From Capillimicrobium sp035565675 (lineage in GTDB: Bacteria; Actinomycetota; Thermoleophilia; Solirubrobacterales; Solirubrobacteraceae): a stretch of 64,000 nucleotides of DNA. The notes under the pieces were generated by a model, which saw only the letters and a program-made list of their open reading frames with translations, searched no databases and had not been told where the DNA came from. The translations under genes and the position numbers were made by a program. The stretch is taken from contig DATMSA010000088.1 of NCBI GenBank assembly GCA_035565675.1, forward strand, positions 23,138 to 87,137, written 5' to 3'. Within the stretch, counting starts at the first letter, position 1. Every line of letters starts with the position of its first letter. Below are positions 26,433 to 34,945 of the stretch, one piece after another.

Positions 26433-27348
26433 GGCGCGAGTCTAGGGTGACCGGCGCCGGGCGCGGCGCGCGCCGGGTGTTGACGATCACGACCGCGGCG
26501 ATGACGCCGAGGCCGCCGACGGCCTGCAGTGGCGTGAGGTGCTCGCCGAAGACGACCATCGCCAGTCCGACGGTGATGACCGGCTCGATCGTCGACACGA
26601 TCGAGGCGGTGCCGGCGCCGACGCGGCGCAGCCCGAGCAGGAACGCGGTGGCGGGCAGGACGGTGGAGACGATCGCGACGCCGGCCAGCGCGGCCCAGCC
26701 CGACGCGCCGACGTGCAGGTCGGGGATCCCGGCGGCGACGTTCCAGCCGGCGGTGGTGACCCCCGCGCCGGTGACGATGATCGCGGTGAGCAGGAACGGG
26801 TCGACGCCGGCGACGGCGCGGTCGGCGACGAGGATGTAGGAGGCGTAGGCGATCGCCGCGGTGAGCGCGAACGCGACGCCCGTCGCGTCGAGGGCGCCGG
26901 CCCCGCCGCCGGCGAGGACGAGCACGATGCCGGCGCTGGCCAGGCCGAGCGCCATGGCGCGCACGGCGTTGGGCCGCTCGCGCCCGAGGGCGATCGCGCC
27001 GAGCAGCACGAGCGCCGGGTAGGCGTACAGGACGAGCGAGGCGAGGGAGGCGTCGATGCGCTCGAGGCTGGCGAAGAACGCGCCGGCCTGGACGGCGTAG
27101 CCGACCGCGCCGAGCGCGACGGCGACGAGGACGATCCGCAGCGGCGGGACCGCGGGGCGGCGCAGCGCGACGATCGGCCACAGCAGGGCCGCGGCGACGA
27201 CGAAGCGCAGCAGCAGGAGGGTGCGGGCGTCGAAGCCGGCGTCGTAGGCGACCTTGGCGAAGATGGCCATGGCGCCGAAGCCGGCGGCGGCGAGCAGGCA
27301 GAGCAGGACGCCCTGCCGCTCGCGCTGCAGGTTCAGGAATGGGCTCAA
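26362..27348 (-). CDS. EamA/DMT-family metabolite exporter
   Basis: A 328-aa transporter with two five-helix EamA repeats, starting at GVLLCLLAAAGFGAMAIFAKV and, near residue 165, at DATGVAFALTAAIAYASYILVA. No ATG or GTG is suitably placed. The start proposed is TTG at 27348, which overlaps the stop of a 35-aa upstream ORF as TTGA, the same pattern as other coupled genes here. The C-terminal 40 residues (RRGPAAVPAAAAPARTLTEH) run into the ligase gene. The LysR gene across the divergent promoter probably regulates it. Confidence 0.85.
   Translation of the reverse strand: MSPFLNLQRERQGVLLCLLAAAGFGAMAIFAKVAYDAGFDARTLLLLRFVVAAALLWPIVALRRPAVPPLRIVLVAVALGAVGYAVQAGAFFASLERIDASLASLVLYAYPALVLLGAIALGRERPNAVRAMALGLASAGIVLVLAGGGAGALDATGVAFALTAAIAYASYILVADRAVAGVDPFLLTAIIVTGAGVTTAGWNVAAGIPDLHVGASGWAALAGVAIVSTVLPATAFLLGLRRVGAGTASIVSTIEPVITVGLAMVVFGEHLTPLQAVGGLGVIAAVVIVNTRRAPRPAPVTLDSRRGPAAVPAAAAPARTLTEHAARG
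26439..26444 (-). promoter_or_regulatory. -10 hexamer TAGACT for the ligase gene
   Basis: TAGACT, identical to the hexamer before the AfsR-like gene, ends 6 nt before the ligase GTG. It lies inside the EamA coding sequence and could give the ligase its own leaderless transcript. Confidence 0.5.
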
Positions 27349-27452
27349 CGGGCTTCGGGACCGCCGTCGAACCCGGGGCGCTGCTCCACGCCGTACCGGG
27401 CCGCGAGGCCGCCGAAGACCGTGGCGCCGATGATGGAGATGATGGCGACCAT
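27345..27452 (-). CDS. 35-aa hydrophobic leader ORF coupled to the EamA gene
   Basis: The ATG at 27452 opens a 35-codon frame ending in a TGA that overlaps the EamA TTG (TTGA). The N-terminal 18 residues (MVAIISIIGATVFGGLAA) are a hydrophobic helix and the rest is polar (RYGVEQRPGFDGGPEAR). Position, overlap and composition suggest a real small membrane peptide or a leader needed to translate the exporter. I recognise no family. The divergent promoter and the LysR-type site lie just upstream. Confidence 0.5.
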   Translation of the reverse strand: MVAIISIIGATVFGGLAARYGVEQRPGFDGGPEAR

Positions 27453-27488
27453 GCCTGGATGATCGGCATTTCCGCGTCCCCGCGGTAG

Positions 27489-27514
27489 CCTTGATCATCT
27501 TGATCACCTCAAGG
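27489..27514. promoter_or_regulatory. LysR-type operator in the EamA/LysR divergent promoter
   Basis: CCTTGA (27489-27494) and TCAAGG (27509-27514) form an inverted repeat around a 14-bp spacer. Inside, TTGATCA occurs twice (27491-27497 and 27500-27506), 9 bp apart, each holding the palindrome TGATCA. The site ends 9 bp before the LysR ATG, fitting autoregulation plus control of the exporter operon. Confidence 0.6.
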
Positions 27515-27522
27515 CTTCGCCT

Positions 27523-28467
27523 ATGACGCTGCAGCAGCTCGACTACTTCCTCGCCGCGGTGGAGCACGGCTCGTTCTCGGCCGCCGCCGAGGCGCGCCAC
27601 ATGGCGCAGCCGTCGCTGTCGGAGCAGGTGCGCCGGCTGGAGGCCGAGCTCGGCGTGGCGCTGTTCCACCGCGTCGGCCGCGGCCTGGTCCTCACCGAGG
27701 CCGGGCAGGCGCTGCGCCCGTACGCCGAGCGGGTGCTCGACGAGGCCGAGGCCGCCCGCGACGCGGTCGCCGACGTGCGCGACGTGCGCGCCGGCACGGC
27801 GGCGTTCGGCACGTTCGGCACCTCGCGCTACTACCTCGGCGCGGCGGTCGTCCGCGCGTTCCATCGCCGTCATCCCGGGGTGCGCATCCGCGTCGTCGGC
27901 CAGAACTCCTCCGAGGTGGTGGAGGCGATCCGCCTCGGTCAGCTCGAGGCCGGGATCGTGGTGCTGCCGATCGACGACGCGGGCCTGGAGGTCCGGCCGG
28001 CGATGCGCGACGAGATCTTCGCCTGCTCGGCCGACCCGGCGCACCTGCGCGAGCCGATGACGCTGGAGCGCCTGGCCGCCGGCCCGCTGATCCTCTACGA
28101 CGTGACCTACGGCGCTCAGGACCCGACCCGCCGCCAGCTCGCCGAGCTGGCCCAGCGCGCCGGCGTGGTGCTGGAGACCGCGATCGACGTCGAGGACCCG
28201 GAGGTCGCGCTCGAGCTGGCCGCGCACGGGCTGGGCGTGACGATCGGCAGCGCGGGGACGCTGAACGCGCAGGGCCGCAGCCTGTCCAGGCGGCTGGGCT
28301 GGGTGCCGTTCGCCGAGCCGATCTACGACCACCTCGCGTTCGTGTGGCGCCGCGGCGCGCGCCTGTCGCCGGCCACGCGCGCGTTCGTCGACGCGGCCGA
28401 GGCGCGCCTGGCGACCCTGGCCGAGCGCCTGGCCAAGGTCCCGCGCCAACGTCAGCCGGAGGCCTGA
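27523..28467 (+). CDS. LysR-family transcriptional regulator
   Basis: A 314-aa LTTR. The N-terminal HTH (MTLQQLDYFLAAVEHGSFSAAAEARHMAQPSLSEQVRRLE in outline) and linker helix are followed by a type-2 periplasmic-binding effector domain from about 90 to 295. It is divergent from the small ORF/EamA exporter pair, the standard layout of LysR-exporter modules in which the effector is also the exported metabolite. The stop codon directly abuts the stop of the convergent SDR gene. Confidence 0.92.
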   Translation: MTLQQLDYFLAAVEHGSFSAAAEARHMAQPSLSEQVRRLEAELGVALFHRVGRGLVLTEAGQALRPYAERVLDEAEAARDAVADVRDVRAGTAAFGTFGTSRYYLGAAVVRAFHRRHPGVRIRVVGQNSSEVVEAIRLGQLEAGIVVLPIDDAGLEVRPAMRDEIFACSADPAHLREPMTLERLAAGPLILYDVTYGAQDPTRRQLAELAQRAGVVLETAIDVEDPEVALELAAHGLGVTIGSAGTLNAQGRSLSRRLGWVPFAEPIYDHLAFVWRRGARLSPATRAFVDAAEARLATLAERLAKVPRQRQPEA

Positions 28468-29268
28468 TCAGCGGCGCGGCGCCGCGCTCTCGCCGCGCAC
28501 GCGCCGCAGGATCGCGTCGCTGAGCCGCGGCGACAGGTTGTGCACCGCGCCCAGCACGCGCACGATCGGCGGGTAGTGCAGCTCGCGGCGGTCGTCGCGC
28601 ACCGCCGCGACGATCTTCTCGGCCAGCGCGTCGGGCGTCGCCGCCTGCGCGCCCCGGTACCAGTCGGGCATCGTGTCGCGCTCGTGGTCGTGCAGCGACG
28701 TCGCGATCTCACCCGGGAAGACCGTGGTGACCGACACGCCGGTGCCGGCCAGCTCGTGGCGCAGCGCCTCCGAGAACGCCCGCTGGGCCGCCTTCGTGGC
28801 GTTGTAGACGGCCGACGACGGGAACGCCCGCAGCGCCCCGCCCGAGGAGACGACGACGATGTGGCCGGTCCCGCCGCGCAGCAGGTGCGGCAGCGCCGCC
28901 TGCACGGTCCACACCGTCCCGTACCAGTTGGCCTCGGTCATCGCGACCACGTGCTCGGCGGGCTGCTGCGCGAACGGGCCGTAGTGGGTCAGGCCCGCGT
29001 TGGCGGCCACGAGCTCCAGTCCGCCCTTGGCCTCCACGTAGCGCTCGACCGCGGCGAGCACGGCCTCGCGGTCGGCGACGTCGGCGGCCAGCACCGGATG
29101 GCGGCCGCGCCCGCCGGGCAGCCCGTCGGCGACCTCCTCGAGCCGGCCCTGGCGGCGGGCCAGGAGGCCGACGTGCGCGCCGCGGGCCGCGAGCGCCTCG
29201 GCCAGCGCGCGGCCGATCCCGCTCGAGGCGCCGGTGACGATGGCACGGGTGCCGGGTCCGATCTCCAC
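28468..29268 (-). CDS. Short-chain dehydrogenase/reductase
   Basis: A 266-aa classical SDR. The cofactor motif is TGASSGIGRA near residue 13, then ADVAD, the structural AANAGL, catalytic Ser in VVVSSGGAL, and YNATK (YxxxK). A C-terminal extension of about 60 residues (LHYPPIVRVLGAVHNLSPRLSDAIL) resembles the membrane-associated tail of DltE-like and acyl-ketone SDRs. R residues after the glycine motif (ARRQ) suggest NADP(H). The substrate is unknown. The start is GTG at 29268. Confidence 0.88.
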   Translation of the reverse strand: MEIGPGTRAIVTGASSGIGRALAEALAARGAHVGLLARRQGRLEEVADGLPGGRGRHPVLAADVADREAVLAAVERYVEAKGGLELVAANAGLTHYGPFAQQPAEHVVAMTEANWYGTVWTVQAALPHLLRGGTGHIVVVSSGGALRAFPSSAVYNATKAAQRAFSEALRHELAGTGVSVTTVFPGEIATSLHDHERDTMPDWYRGAQAATPDALAEKIVAAVRDDRRELHYPPIVRVLGAVHNLSPRLSDAILRRVRGESAAPRR

Positions 29269-29311
29269 GGCGAGAGCATGTCAGGAACGCCGGCCCGTGG
29301 GCCGGGTTCGC

Positions 29312-31483
29312 TCAGGCGACCGGCTCGGGCTTGCGCTCGTCGGCCGGGGGCGGCACCGACAGCGACGGGTCGCCCTCGACCGACACGTGCGGCAGCCACC
29401 GGTCCAGCCACGACGGCAGCCACCAGGCGGACTTGCCCATCAGCACCATCACCGCGGGCACGAGCAGACACCGCACGATCGTCGCGTCGACCGCGACCGC
29501 GACCGCCATGCCCAACCCGAACTGCTTGACGGTCGGGTCCTCGTTGAACATGAACGCCGCGAACACGCTGACCATGATCAGCGCCGCCGACGTGATGACC
29601 CGGCCGGTCGACGCGATGCCGTCGATCACCGCCCGCCGCGCGTCCTTGGTGCTCTGCCAGTGCTCGTGGCAGGCGCTCAGCAGGAACACCTCGTAGTCCA
29701 TCGAGAGCCCGAACAGGATCGCGAACATCATCAGCGGCACGAAGCTCACGACGGGGATCGACTCCCCGCCCAGGCCGATGAGCGAGTTCGCGAAGCCCTC
29801 CTGGAAGACGAGCGTCACCACGCCGTAGGCGGCGCCGATCGAGAGCAGGTTCATCACCGCCGCCTTGATCGGCAGCAGGATCGAGCGGAACGCCAGCAGC
29901 AGCAGGACGAAGCTGAGCGCGATCACGGTCAGGATGACCTGGGGCAGGCGGTCGGAGATCTTGGCCGCCAGGTCCACGCCCGCGGCGGTCATGCCGCCCA
30001 CCTGGGCGTCGACGCCGGTCGGCGGGATCACGTCGTCGCGCAGCCGCGTGACGAGCGCCTCGGTCTCCAGCGCGGCCGGCGCGGTCGTCGGGGTGGCGGT
30101 GATCACGGTCGCCTGGCCGTCCTGGGCGGGGATCGGCGGCGTGACGGCGGCGATGCCCTCGGCGGACTTCAGCGCCGCCTCGAGCTTGGCCAGCGCCGCC
30201 TCGTCGGGCGGGCCCTCGACGGTCACCAGCAGCGGGCCGTTGAAGCCGGGGCCGAACCCCTTGGAGAGCAGGTCGAACGCGACGCGCGGCTCGCTGCCCT
30301 TGGCGGCCGTGCCGTTGTCGGCCTGGCCGAGCTTCAGCGACAGCACCGGGATCGACATCGCCAGCAGCAGGGCGATCCCGAGCACCAGGAACGGCCACGG
30401 CCTGCCGCCGACCGTGTCGGCCCAGCGCGCCCAGCCGTGGTGGCCGGACTTCTGCGCGCGCCGGTGCAGGCCCGGCACCTTCAGGGCGTTGATGCGGTCG
30501 CCGACGAGCGCCAGCAGCGACGGCAGCAGCGTGATCGAGGCCAGGACCGCGATGACGACGACGATCGCGGCCGAGTAGCCCAGCGAGGCGACGATCGGGA
30601 TGTCGGCCAGCGCGAGCGAGCACAGCGCGATCACGACGGTGCCGCCGGCGAACACGACCGCGTTGCCGGACGTCGCGACCGTCCGCGGGATCGACTCGGC
30701 GACGGTCATCCCGGACGCCAGGTGCTGGCGGTGGCGGGTGATGAGGAAGAGCGCGTAGTCGATGCCGACGCCCAGCCCGATCATCGTGCCCAGGGTGGGG
30801 CCGACGGTCGGGACCGCGATCACGTGGCCGAGGATGGTCACCAGCGACAGGCCGGCGCCGAGGCCGATGAGCGCGGTGAGGATCGGCAGGCCGGCGGCGA
30901 CGAACGTCCCGAACGTGATCAGCAGCACGATCAGGGCGACGAGCAGGCCGATCGCCTCCTCGGGGTCGCCGATCTGCGCCTCGGCCTGCTGGCCGACGAT
31001 CCCGCCGACCGCGATCCTGACGTGGTCGCGCGCGTGCTCGGTGGCGTCGACGACGTCGTCGGCGAGCTCCCGCGTCAGGTCCTGCGGGGGCATCGAGAAC
31101 GTGACGGTCGAGTAGGCGATGCGCCCGTCCCGGCTGACGGTCGTCTCGCTGAACGGGTCCGAGACGCTCTCGACGTCGTCGACGCGCTCGAGCCGGTCGA
31201 CCGTCTCCTCGACCGCGCGGCGGTTCTCGCCCTCGTCGATGCGGCCCTCGCGGGCCTCGAACACGACCGGGCTGGACAGCTCGGTCAGCGCGGGGAAGTG
31301 CTTCTCGAGCACGTCGGCGGCCCGCTGGCTGCCGGTTCCCGGCAGCGAGAAGTCGTCGCTGGTCTTGGTCCCCAGCGCGCCCGCGACCACGGACAGGCCG
31401 ATCACGACCGTGAAGCAGGCCAGGAACATGGGCCACCGGCGGCGCACGCACAGATGGCCGAGTCGATTCAGGAGAGCGCTCAC
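29312..31483 (-). CDS. MMPL/RND-family transporter
   Basis: A 723-aa protein with twelve predicted helices in two halves, each with a large extracytoplasmic loop (about 40-190 and 385-530). Both halves keep the MMPL Asp-Tyr pair for proton relay: GLGVGIDYALFLITR in TM4 and FGLSMDYEVFLL in TM10. Actinobacterial MMPL proteins export lipids, glycolipids or drugs. The GTG start at 31483 lies at the end of an 82-bp spacer after the aminotransferase gene; no operon partner is adjacent. Confidence 0.9.
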   Translation of the reverse strand: MSALLNRLGHLCVRRRWPMFLACFTVVIGLSVVAGALGTKTSDDFSLPGTGSQRAADVLEKHFPALTELSSPVVFEAREGRIDEGENRRAVEETVDRLERVDDVESVSDPFSETTVSRDGRIAYSTVTFSMPPQDLTRELADDVVDATEHARDHVRIAVGGIVGQQAEAQIGDPEEAIGLLVALIVLLITFGTFVAAGLPILTALIGLGAGLSLVTILGHVIAVPTVGPTLGTMIGLGVGIDYALFLITRHRQHLASGMTVAESIPRTVATSGNAVVFAGGTVVIALCSLALADIPIVASLGYSAAIVVVIAVLASITLLPSLLALVGDRINALKVPGLHRRAQKSGHHGWARWADTVGGRPWPFLVLGIALLLAMSIPVLSLKLGQADNGTAAKGSEPRVAFDLLSKGFGPGFNGPLLVTVEGPPDEAALAKLEAALKSAEGIAAVTPPIPAQDGQATVITATPTTAPAALETEALVTRLRDDVIPPTGVDAQVGGMTAAGVDLAAKISDRLPQVILTVIALSFVLLLLAFRSILLPIKAAVMNLLSIGAAYGVVTLVFQEGFANSLIGLGGESIPVVSFVPLMMFAILFGLSMDYEVFLLSACHEHWQSTKDARRAVIDGIASTGRVITSAALIMVSVFAAFMFNEDPTVKQFGLGMAVAVAVDATIVRCLLVPAVMVLMGKSAWWLPSWLDRWLPHVSVEGDPSLSVPPPADERKPEPVA

Positions 31484-31565
31484 CGAACCATCCCATCGGC
31501 AGGAGAAGGCGAGAGCAACAGCCCGGGGCGCATCCTTGCTGGTACCTCCGTCGAGCTCGGGCGGG

Positions 31566-32672
31566 CTACGCGGCGGCCGGAGCGACGGCCCGGTAGGCCT
31601 CTGCGAGGCGCCGGACGCCTTCGTCGATCTGCTCCGGCGTCACGCCCGAGTAGGCCAGGCGCAGCGTGTTCTCGCCGCCCTGGAGCACGAAATCCGTGCC
31701 CTTGACGATCTGCACGCCGCGCTCGGCCGCCGCGCCGAACAGCGCCGCCACGTCGGTGCCCTCGGGCAGCTCCACCCACAGGAAGTAGCCACCCTCCGGC
31801 GCCACGAACTTGGCGTCCGGAAGCTCGCGCTCCAGCGCCGCGCACAGGCGCGCCGACCGCTCGGCCAGCGCCGCCTTCACGGTCTCGATCGACTGGCGGA
31901 TGCGGCCGCTGCGGGCGAACTCGTACACGATGCCCTGCGACACCATCGACGGCGAGATGTAGGTGTTCGTCGCGAGCTTGACGATCTTCGCGATCAGGTC
32001 GGCGGGCCCGACGAGGTAGCCGACCCGCACGCCCGGGCAGACGGTCTTGGAGAACGACGACGCGTAGACGACCCGGTCGTGCTGGTCGAGCGACAGCATC
32101 GTCGGCGCGGCCTCGCCGCTGAAGCGCAGCGCGACGTACGGGTCGTCCTCGAACACCAGGAAGTCGTACTCGTGCGCCAGCGCCAGGAGCGTGGAGCGCT
32201 TGTCGGCCGACAGCGAGTAGCCGGCCGGGTTCTGGAAGTTGGGGATGATGTGCGCGAGCTTCGGGCGCAGCCCGTCGCGCAGCCGCTGTCGGAGCTGCTC
32301 GACGTCGATGCCGTCGGGCTCCAGGTCGATCATCTCGATCGACGCGCCGCGGTAGGTGTCGAGGCTCAGCAGCGTGCGGTCGTAGGTCGGCTTCTCGACC
32401 ACCACGGAGTCGCCCGGTCCGACGAGCGTCTCGAACAGGAACGCGTCGGCCTGCATCGACCCGTTCGTGACGATCACCTGCGAGGGGTCGACGCCGTGCT
32501 GCTCGGCGATCCATGCGCGCAGCGGCGGATACCCGATCGCCGTGCCGTAGGCCGTCATCCCGGCGGGGTCGTTCTCGAACGCGCGGGCCGCCGCCTCGCG
32601 CAGGCCGTCGACGTCGACGATGTCGAGCGACGGGGCGCCGCGGGCGAAGGAGATGGTGTCGGAAGCGGGCAT
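31566..32672 (-). CDS. PLP-dependent aminotransferase, class I/II (MocR-like catalytic domain)
   Basis: A 368-aa aminotransferase resembling 2-aminoadipate aminotransferase (LysN) and the enzyme domain of MocR regulators, without an HTH. Visible are the N-terminal ISFARGAPS, the PLP phosphate loop GSMQADAF, the substrate/ring motif NFQNPAGY, FEDDPY and the Schiff-base lysine in SSFSKTVCPGVRVGY. It lies 16 bp after the LacI gene and may share its transcript, although TACTCT 8 nt before the ATG gives it a possible leaderless promoter. It may process the amine released by the neighbouring amidohydrolase. Confidence 0.88.
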   Translation of the reverse strand: MPASDTISFARGAPSLDIVDVDGLREAAARAFENDPAGMTAYGTAIGYPPLRAWIAEQHGVDPSQVIVTNGSMQADAFLFETLVGPGDSVVVEKPTYDRTLLSLDTYRGASIEMIDLEPDGIDVEQLRQRLRDGLRPKLAHIIPNFQNPAGYSLSADKRSTLLALAHEYDFLVFEDDPYVALRFSGEAAPTMLSLDQHDRVVYASSFSKTVCPGVRVGYLVGPADLIAKIVKLATNTYISPSMVSQGIVYEFARSGRIRQSIETVKAALAERSARLCAALERELPDAKFVAPEGGYFLWVELPEGTDVAALFGAAAERGVQIVKGTDFVLQGGENTLRLAYSGVTPEQIDEGVRRLAEAYRAVAPAAA

Positions 32673-32680
32673 CGCGTCCC

Positions 32681-32686
32681 AGAGTA
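32681..32686 (-). promoter_or_regulatory. -10 hexamer TACTCT for the aminotransferase
   Basis: TACTCT on the minus strand ends 8 nt before the ATG at 32672, just before the end of the LacI gene. Confidence 0.4.
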
Positions 32687-32688
32687 CG

Positions 32689-33714
32689 TCAGACCGCGAG
32701 CGCGAGCGTCGTGGCCGTCGACTCGCGCAGCGCGATCGTCGGCGTCGGGCGCAGGATCTCCGGCGGGACGTCCTCGCCGCGCAGCACGTCGAGCATCACC
32801 CGGGCGGCGTCGCCGCCGATCTCGCGCGGCGGCGCCTCGATCGCGGTGATCGACGGCGTGACGAGCCGCAGCGGCTCCGAGTCGATCGAGCTGGCGGTGA
32901 GCAGGTCGACCCCGACGGTGCGCCCGGCGCCGCGCGCGGCGGCCTGGACGGCGAGCGCGATCCCGTCGCCGGCGGCGAGGATCGCGTCCGGGGGCGCGGG
33001 GTCGGCGAGCAGGGCGCGGATCTCGTCGTGGACGGCCTGCGGCGCCGACCCGAGCGGGACCTTGCGCACGCGCGGCTCGACGTGCTGCTCGTCGCACCAG
33101 CGTCGGTACAGCGCGTCGAGCCGGTGCGCCACCGAGATGTCCATGTCGAGCCCGATGAGCGCCGGCCGCCGCGCGCCGCGCTCGGCGAGGTGGTCGAGCA
33201 GCTCGCGCTGGGCGCGCTGGTAGTCGGTCTCGATCGTCACGCGCGGCGTCAGTCCGGGGTCGAGGCACCGTTCGGCCGCTACGACCGGCACGCCCGACTC
33301 GACGAGCTCGCGCACGTTGGGGTCGCCGACGACCGGGTCGACGACGATGACGCCGTCGACGTGCCCGGCGGTGAGCGGCGAGGCCCCCGACGACGACATC
33401 ACGGTCAGCGCGAACGCCTCGCGACGCGCGGCGATGGCCGCGCCGAAGACGAACTCCATGTAGAAGCCGAAGCCGAACAGCGTCTCGGAGACGTACACGC
33501 CGATGGCGCCGGTGCGCCCGGCCTGCAGGTGGCGAGCCGACGGGTTGGCGACGTACTGGAGCTGCTCGGCCACGGCGCGCACCCGTTCGCGGGTCGCCTC
33601 CGAGACGCGTCCGCTTCCGCCGAGGGCGGCGGAGGCCGTCGTCCGCGAGACGCCGGCGGCGCGCGCGATGTCGACGATCGTCGGCGGCCTCCCTCGTGAT
33701 CTCGATGTCGTCAA
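32689..33714 (-). CDS. LacI-family transcriptional repressor
   Basis: A 341-aa repressor. The N-terminal HTH reads PTIVDIARAAGVSRTTASAALGG then VSEATRERV, with the hinge LQYVANPSARHLQAG. The effector domain is of Peripl_BP_3 type (GVIVVDP, DAILAAGDGIALA). The start chosen is TTG at 33714, because AAGGGGG lies 8 nt upstream. An ATG at 33762 is also in frame but would overlap operator 1. It most likely represses itself and the divergent amidohydrolase operon by binding the two palindromes between them. Confidence 0.9.
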   Translation of the reverse strand: MTTSRSRGRPPTIVDIARAAGVSRTTASAALGGSGRVSEATRERVRAVAEQLQYVANPSARHLQAGRTGAIGVYVSETLFGFGFYMEFVFGAAIAARREAFALTVMSSSGASPLTAGHVDGVIVVDPVVGDPNVRELVESGVPVVAAERCLDPGLTPRVTIETDYQRAQRELLDHLAERGARRPALIGLDMDISVAHRLDALYRRWCDEQHVEPRVRKVPLGSAPQAVHDEIRALLADPAPPDAILAAGDGIALAVQAAARGAGRTVGVDLLTASSIDSEPLRLVTPSITAIEAPPREIGGDAARVMLDVLRGEDVPPEILRPTPTIALRESTATTLALAV

Positions 33715-33743
33715 CCGCCTGACCCCCTTGCGCGAAGCGTACT

Positions 33744-33761
33744 TGCGGGAACGTTCCCGCA
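33744..33761. promoter_or_regulatory. LacI operator O1
   Basis: TGCGGGAACGTTCCCGCA is a perfect 18-bp palindrome with a central CG, the classic LacI/GalR operator shape. It lies 30 bp upstream of the LacI TTG start. Confidence 0.8.
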
Positions 33762-33787
33762 TCCCTACGATACCCGCTCGTCGGAGG

Positions 33788-33807
33788 TTGCGGGAACGAT
33801 CCCGCAA
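33788..33807. promoter_or_regulatory. LacI operator O2
   Basis: TTGCGGGAACGATCCCGCAA matches O1 with one base changed near the centre. It is 45 bp centre to centre from O1 and 25 bp upstream of the amidohydrolase ATG, placed to block that promoter. Confidence 0.8.
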
Positions 33808-33832
33808 GGGCGAGCGAGAGGATGCGAGGTCG

Positions 33833-34942
33833 ATGGCCACGGGGTGGCACTGGGATGAGGCGTATGCGTGGCACCAGACGGGTGCCGGCGCGGCGTTCCT
33901 GCCGGCCGAGGGATGGATCCAGCCGGGCATCGACAACGCCGAGAGCGCGCTGACCAAGACCCGGCTGCGCGACCTCGTCGCCCGCAGCGGCCTCCTCGAC
34001 GCCCTCGTCCCGCTCCCTGGTCGCGTTGCGACCGAGGAGGAGCTGCTGCGCTTCCACAGCGCGGCCTACCTGCGCCACATCGAGCAGGTGAGCGCGGCGG
34101 GCGGCGGGGAGGCCGGCGACGCGACGCCGATCGGGCCGGGCTCCTACGAGATCGCCCGGCGCGCGGCGGGCGGCGCGATCGCCACCGTAGAGGCCGTCGT
34201 GCGCGGGGACGTCGACAACGCCTACGCGCTCGTGCGGCCGCCCGGCCACCACGCCGAGGCCGAGCTTGCTCGCGGGTACTGCCTGTTCGCCAACACCGCG
34301 CTCGCCGCGCTGCACGCGCGCCATGCGCTCGACGTGGACCGGGTCGCGGTCGTCGACTGGGACGTCCATCACGGCAACGGCACCGAGGACGCCTTCTACG
34401 AGGACCCGACCGTCCTCACGATCTCGCTGCACGCCGACGAGCTGTTCCCGCCCGGTCGCGGGTTCGCCACCGACGACGGCCGCGGCGCCGGCAAGGGCGC
34501 GAACGTGAACATCCCGCTCCCCGACGGCTGCGGGCACGAGGCGTACCTGGCGGCGATGGACCGCATCGTCGTGCCGGCGCTGCGTCGCTTCGGCCCGGAG
34601 CTCATCGTCGTCGCGTCGGGCCTGGACGCGAGCGCGTTCGACCCGCTCGGCCGCCACATCCTGCACTCCGGCACGTACCGGGCCATGACCGAGCGCCTGC
34701 TGGCGGTGGCCGCCGAGACCTGCGACGGCCGGCTGGCGATGATCCACGAGGGCGGCTACTCGGAGGCCTACGTGCCGTTCTGCGGTGTCGCCGTCGTCGA
34801 GGCCCTGGCCGGCGTGCGCATCGTCGTCGACCCGTTCCTGCCCTTCCTCGAGCAGCGCCCGGGGCAACGCCTGGCCCCGCATCAGGAGGCCGCGATCGCG
34901 CGCGCGGCCGCGCTCGTGGACCGGATCCCGACCCCCGCCTGA
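33833..34942 (+). CDS. Class II histone-deacetylase-like amidohydrolase (HDAH)
   Basis: A 369-aa zinc amidohydrolase, the same length as the bacterial HDAH of strain FB188. Catalytic features: RPPGHHAE (tandem His), VVDWDVHHGNGT (zinc ligands Asp and His), ASGLDASAFDPLG (third ligand Asp) and the transition-state Tyr in HEGGYS. The family removes acetyl or other acyl groups from lysine- or polyamine-like amines. It is the first gene of a seven-gene operon with an amide/amino-acid ABC importer, so the natural substrate is probably an imported N-acyl amine. Start ATG 33833 preceded by a GAGAGGATGCGAGG purine stretch. Confidence 0.92.
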   Translation: MATGWHWDEAYAWHQTGAGAAFLPAEGWIQPGIDNAESALTKTRLRDLVARSGLLDALVPLPGRVATEEELLRFHSAAYLRHIEQVSAAGGGEAGDATPIGPGSYEIARRAAGGAIATVEAVVRGDVDNAYALVRPPGHHAEAELARGYCLFANTALAALHARHALDVDRVAVVDWDVHHGNGTEDAFYEDPTVLTISLHADELFPPGRGFATDDGRGAGKGANVNIPLPDGCGHEAYLAAMDRIVVPALRRFGPELIVVASGLDASAFDPLGRHILHSGTYRAMTERLLAVAAETCDGRLAMIHEGGYSEAYVPFCGVAVVEALAGVRIVVDPFLPFLEQRPGQRLAPHQEAAIARAAALVDRIPTPA

Positions 34943-34945
34943 GCC

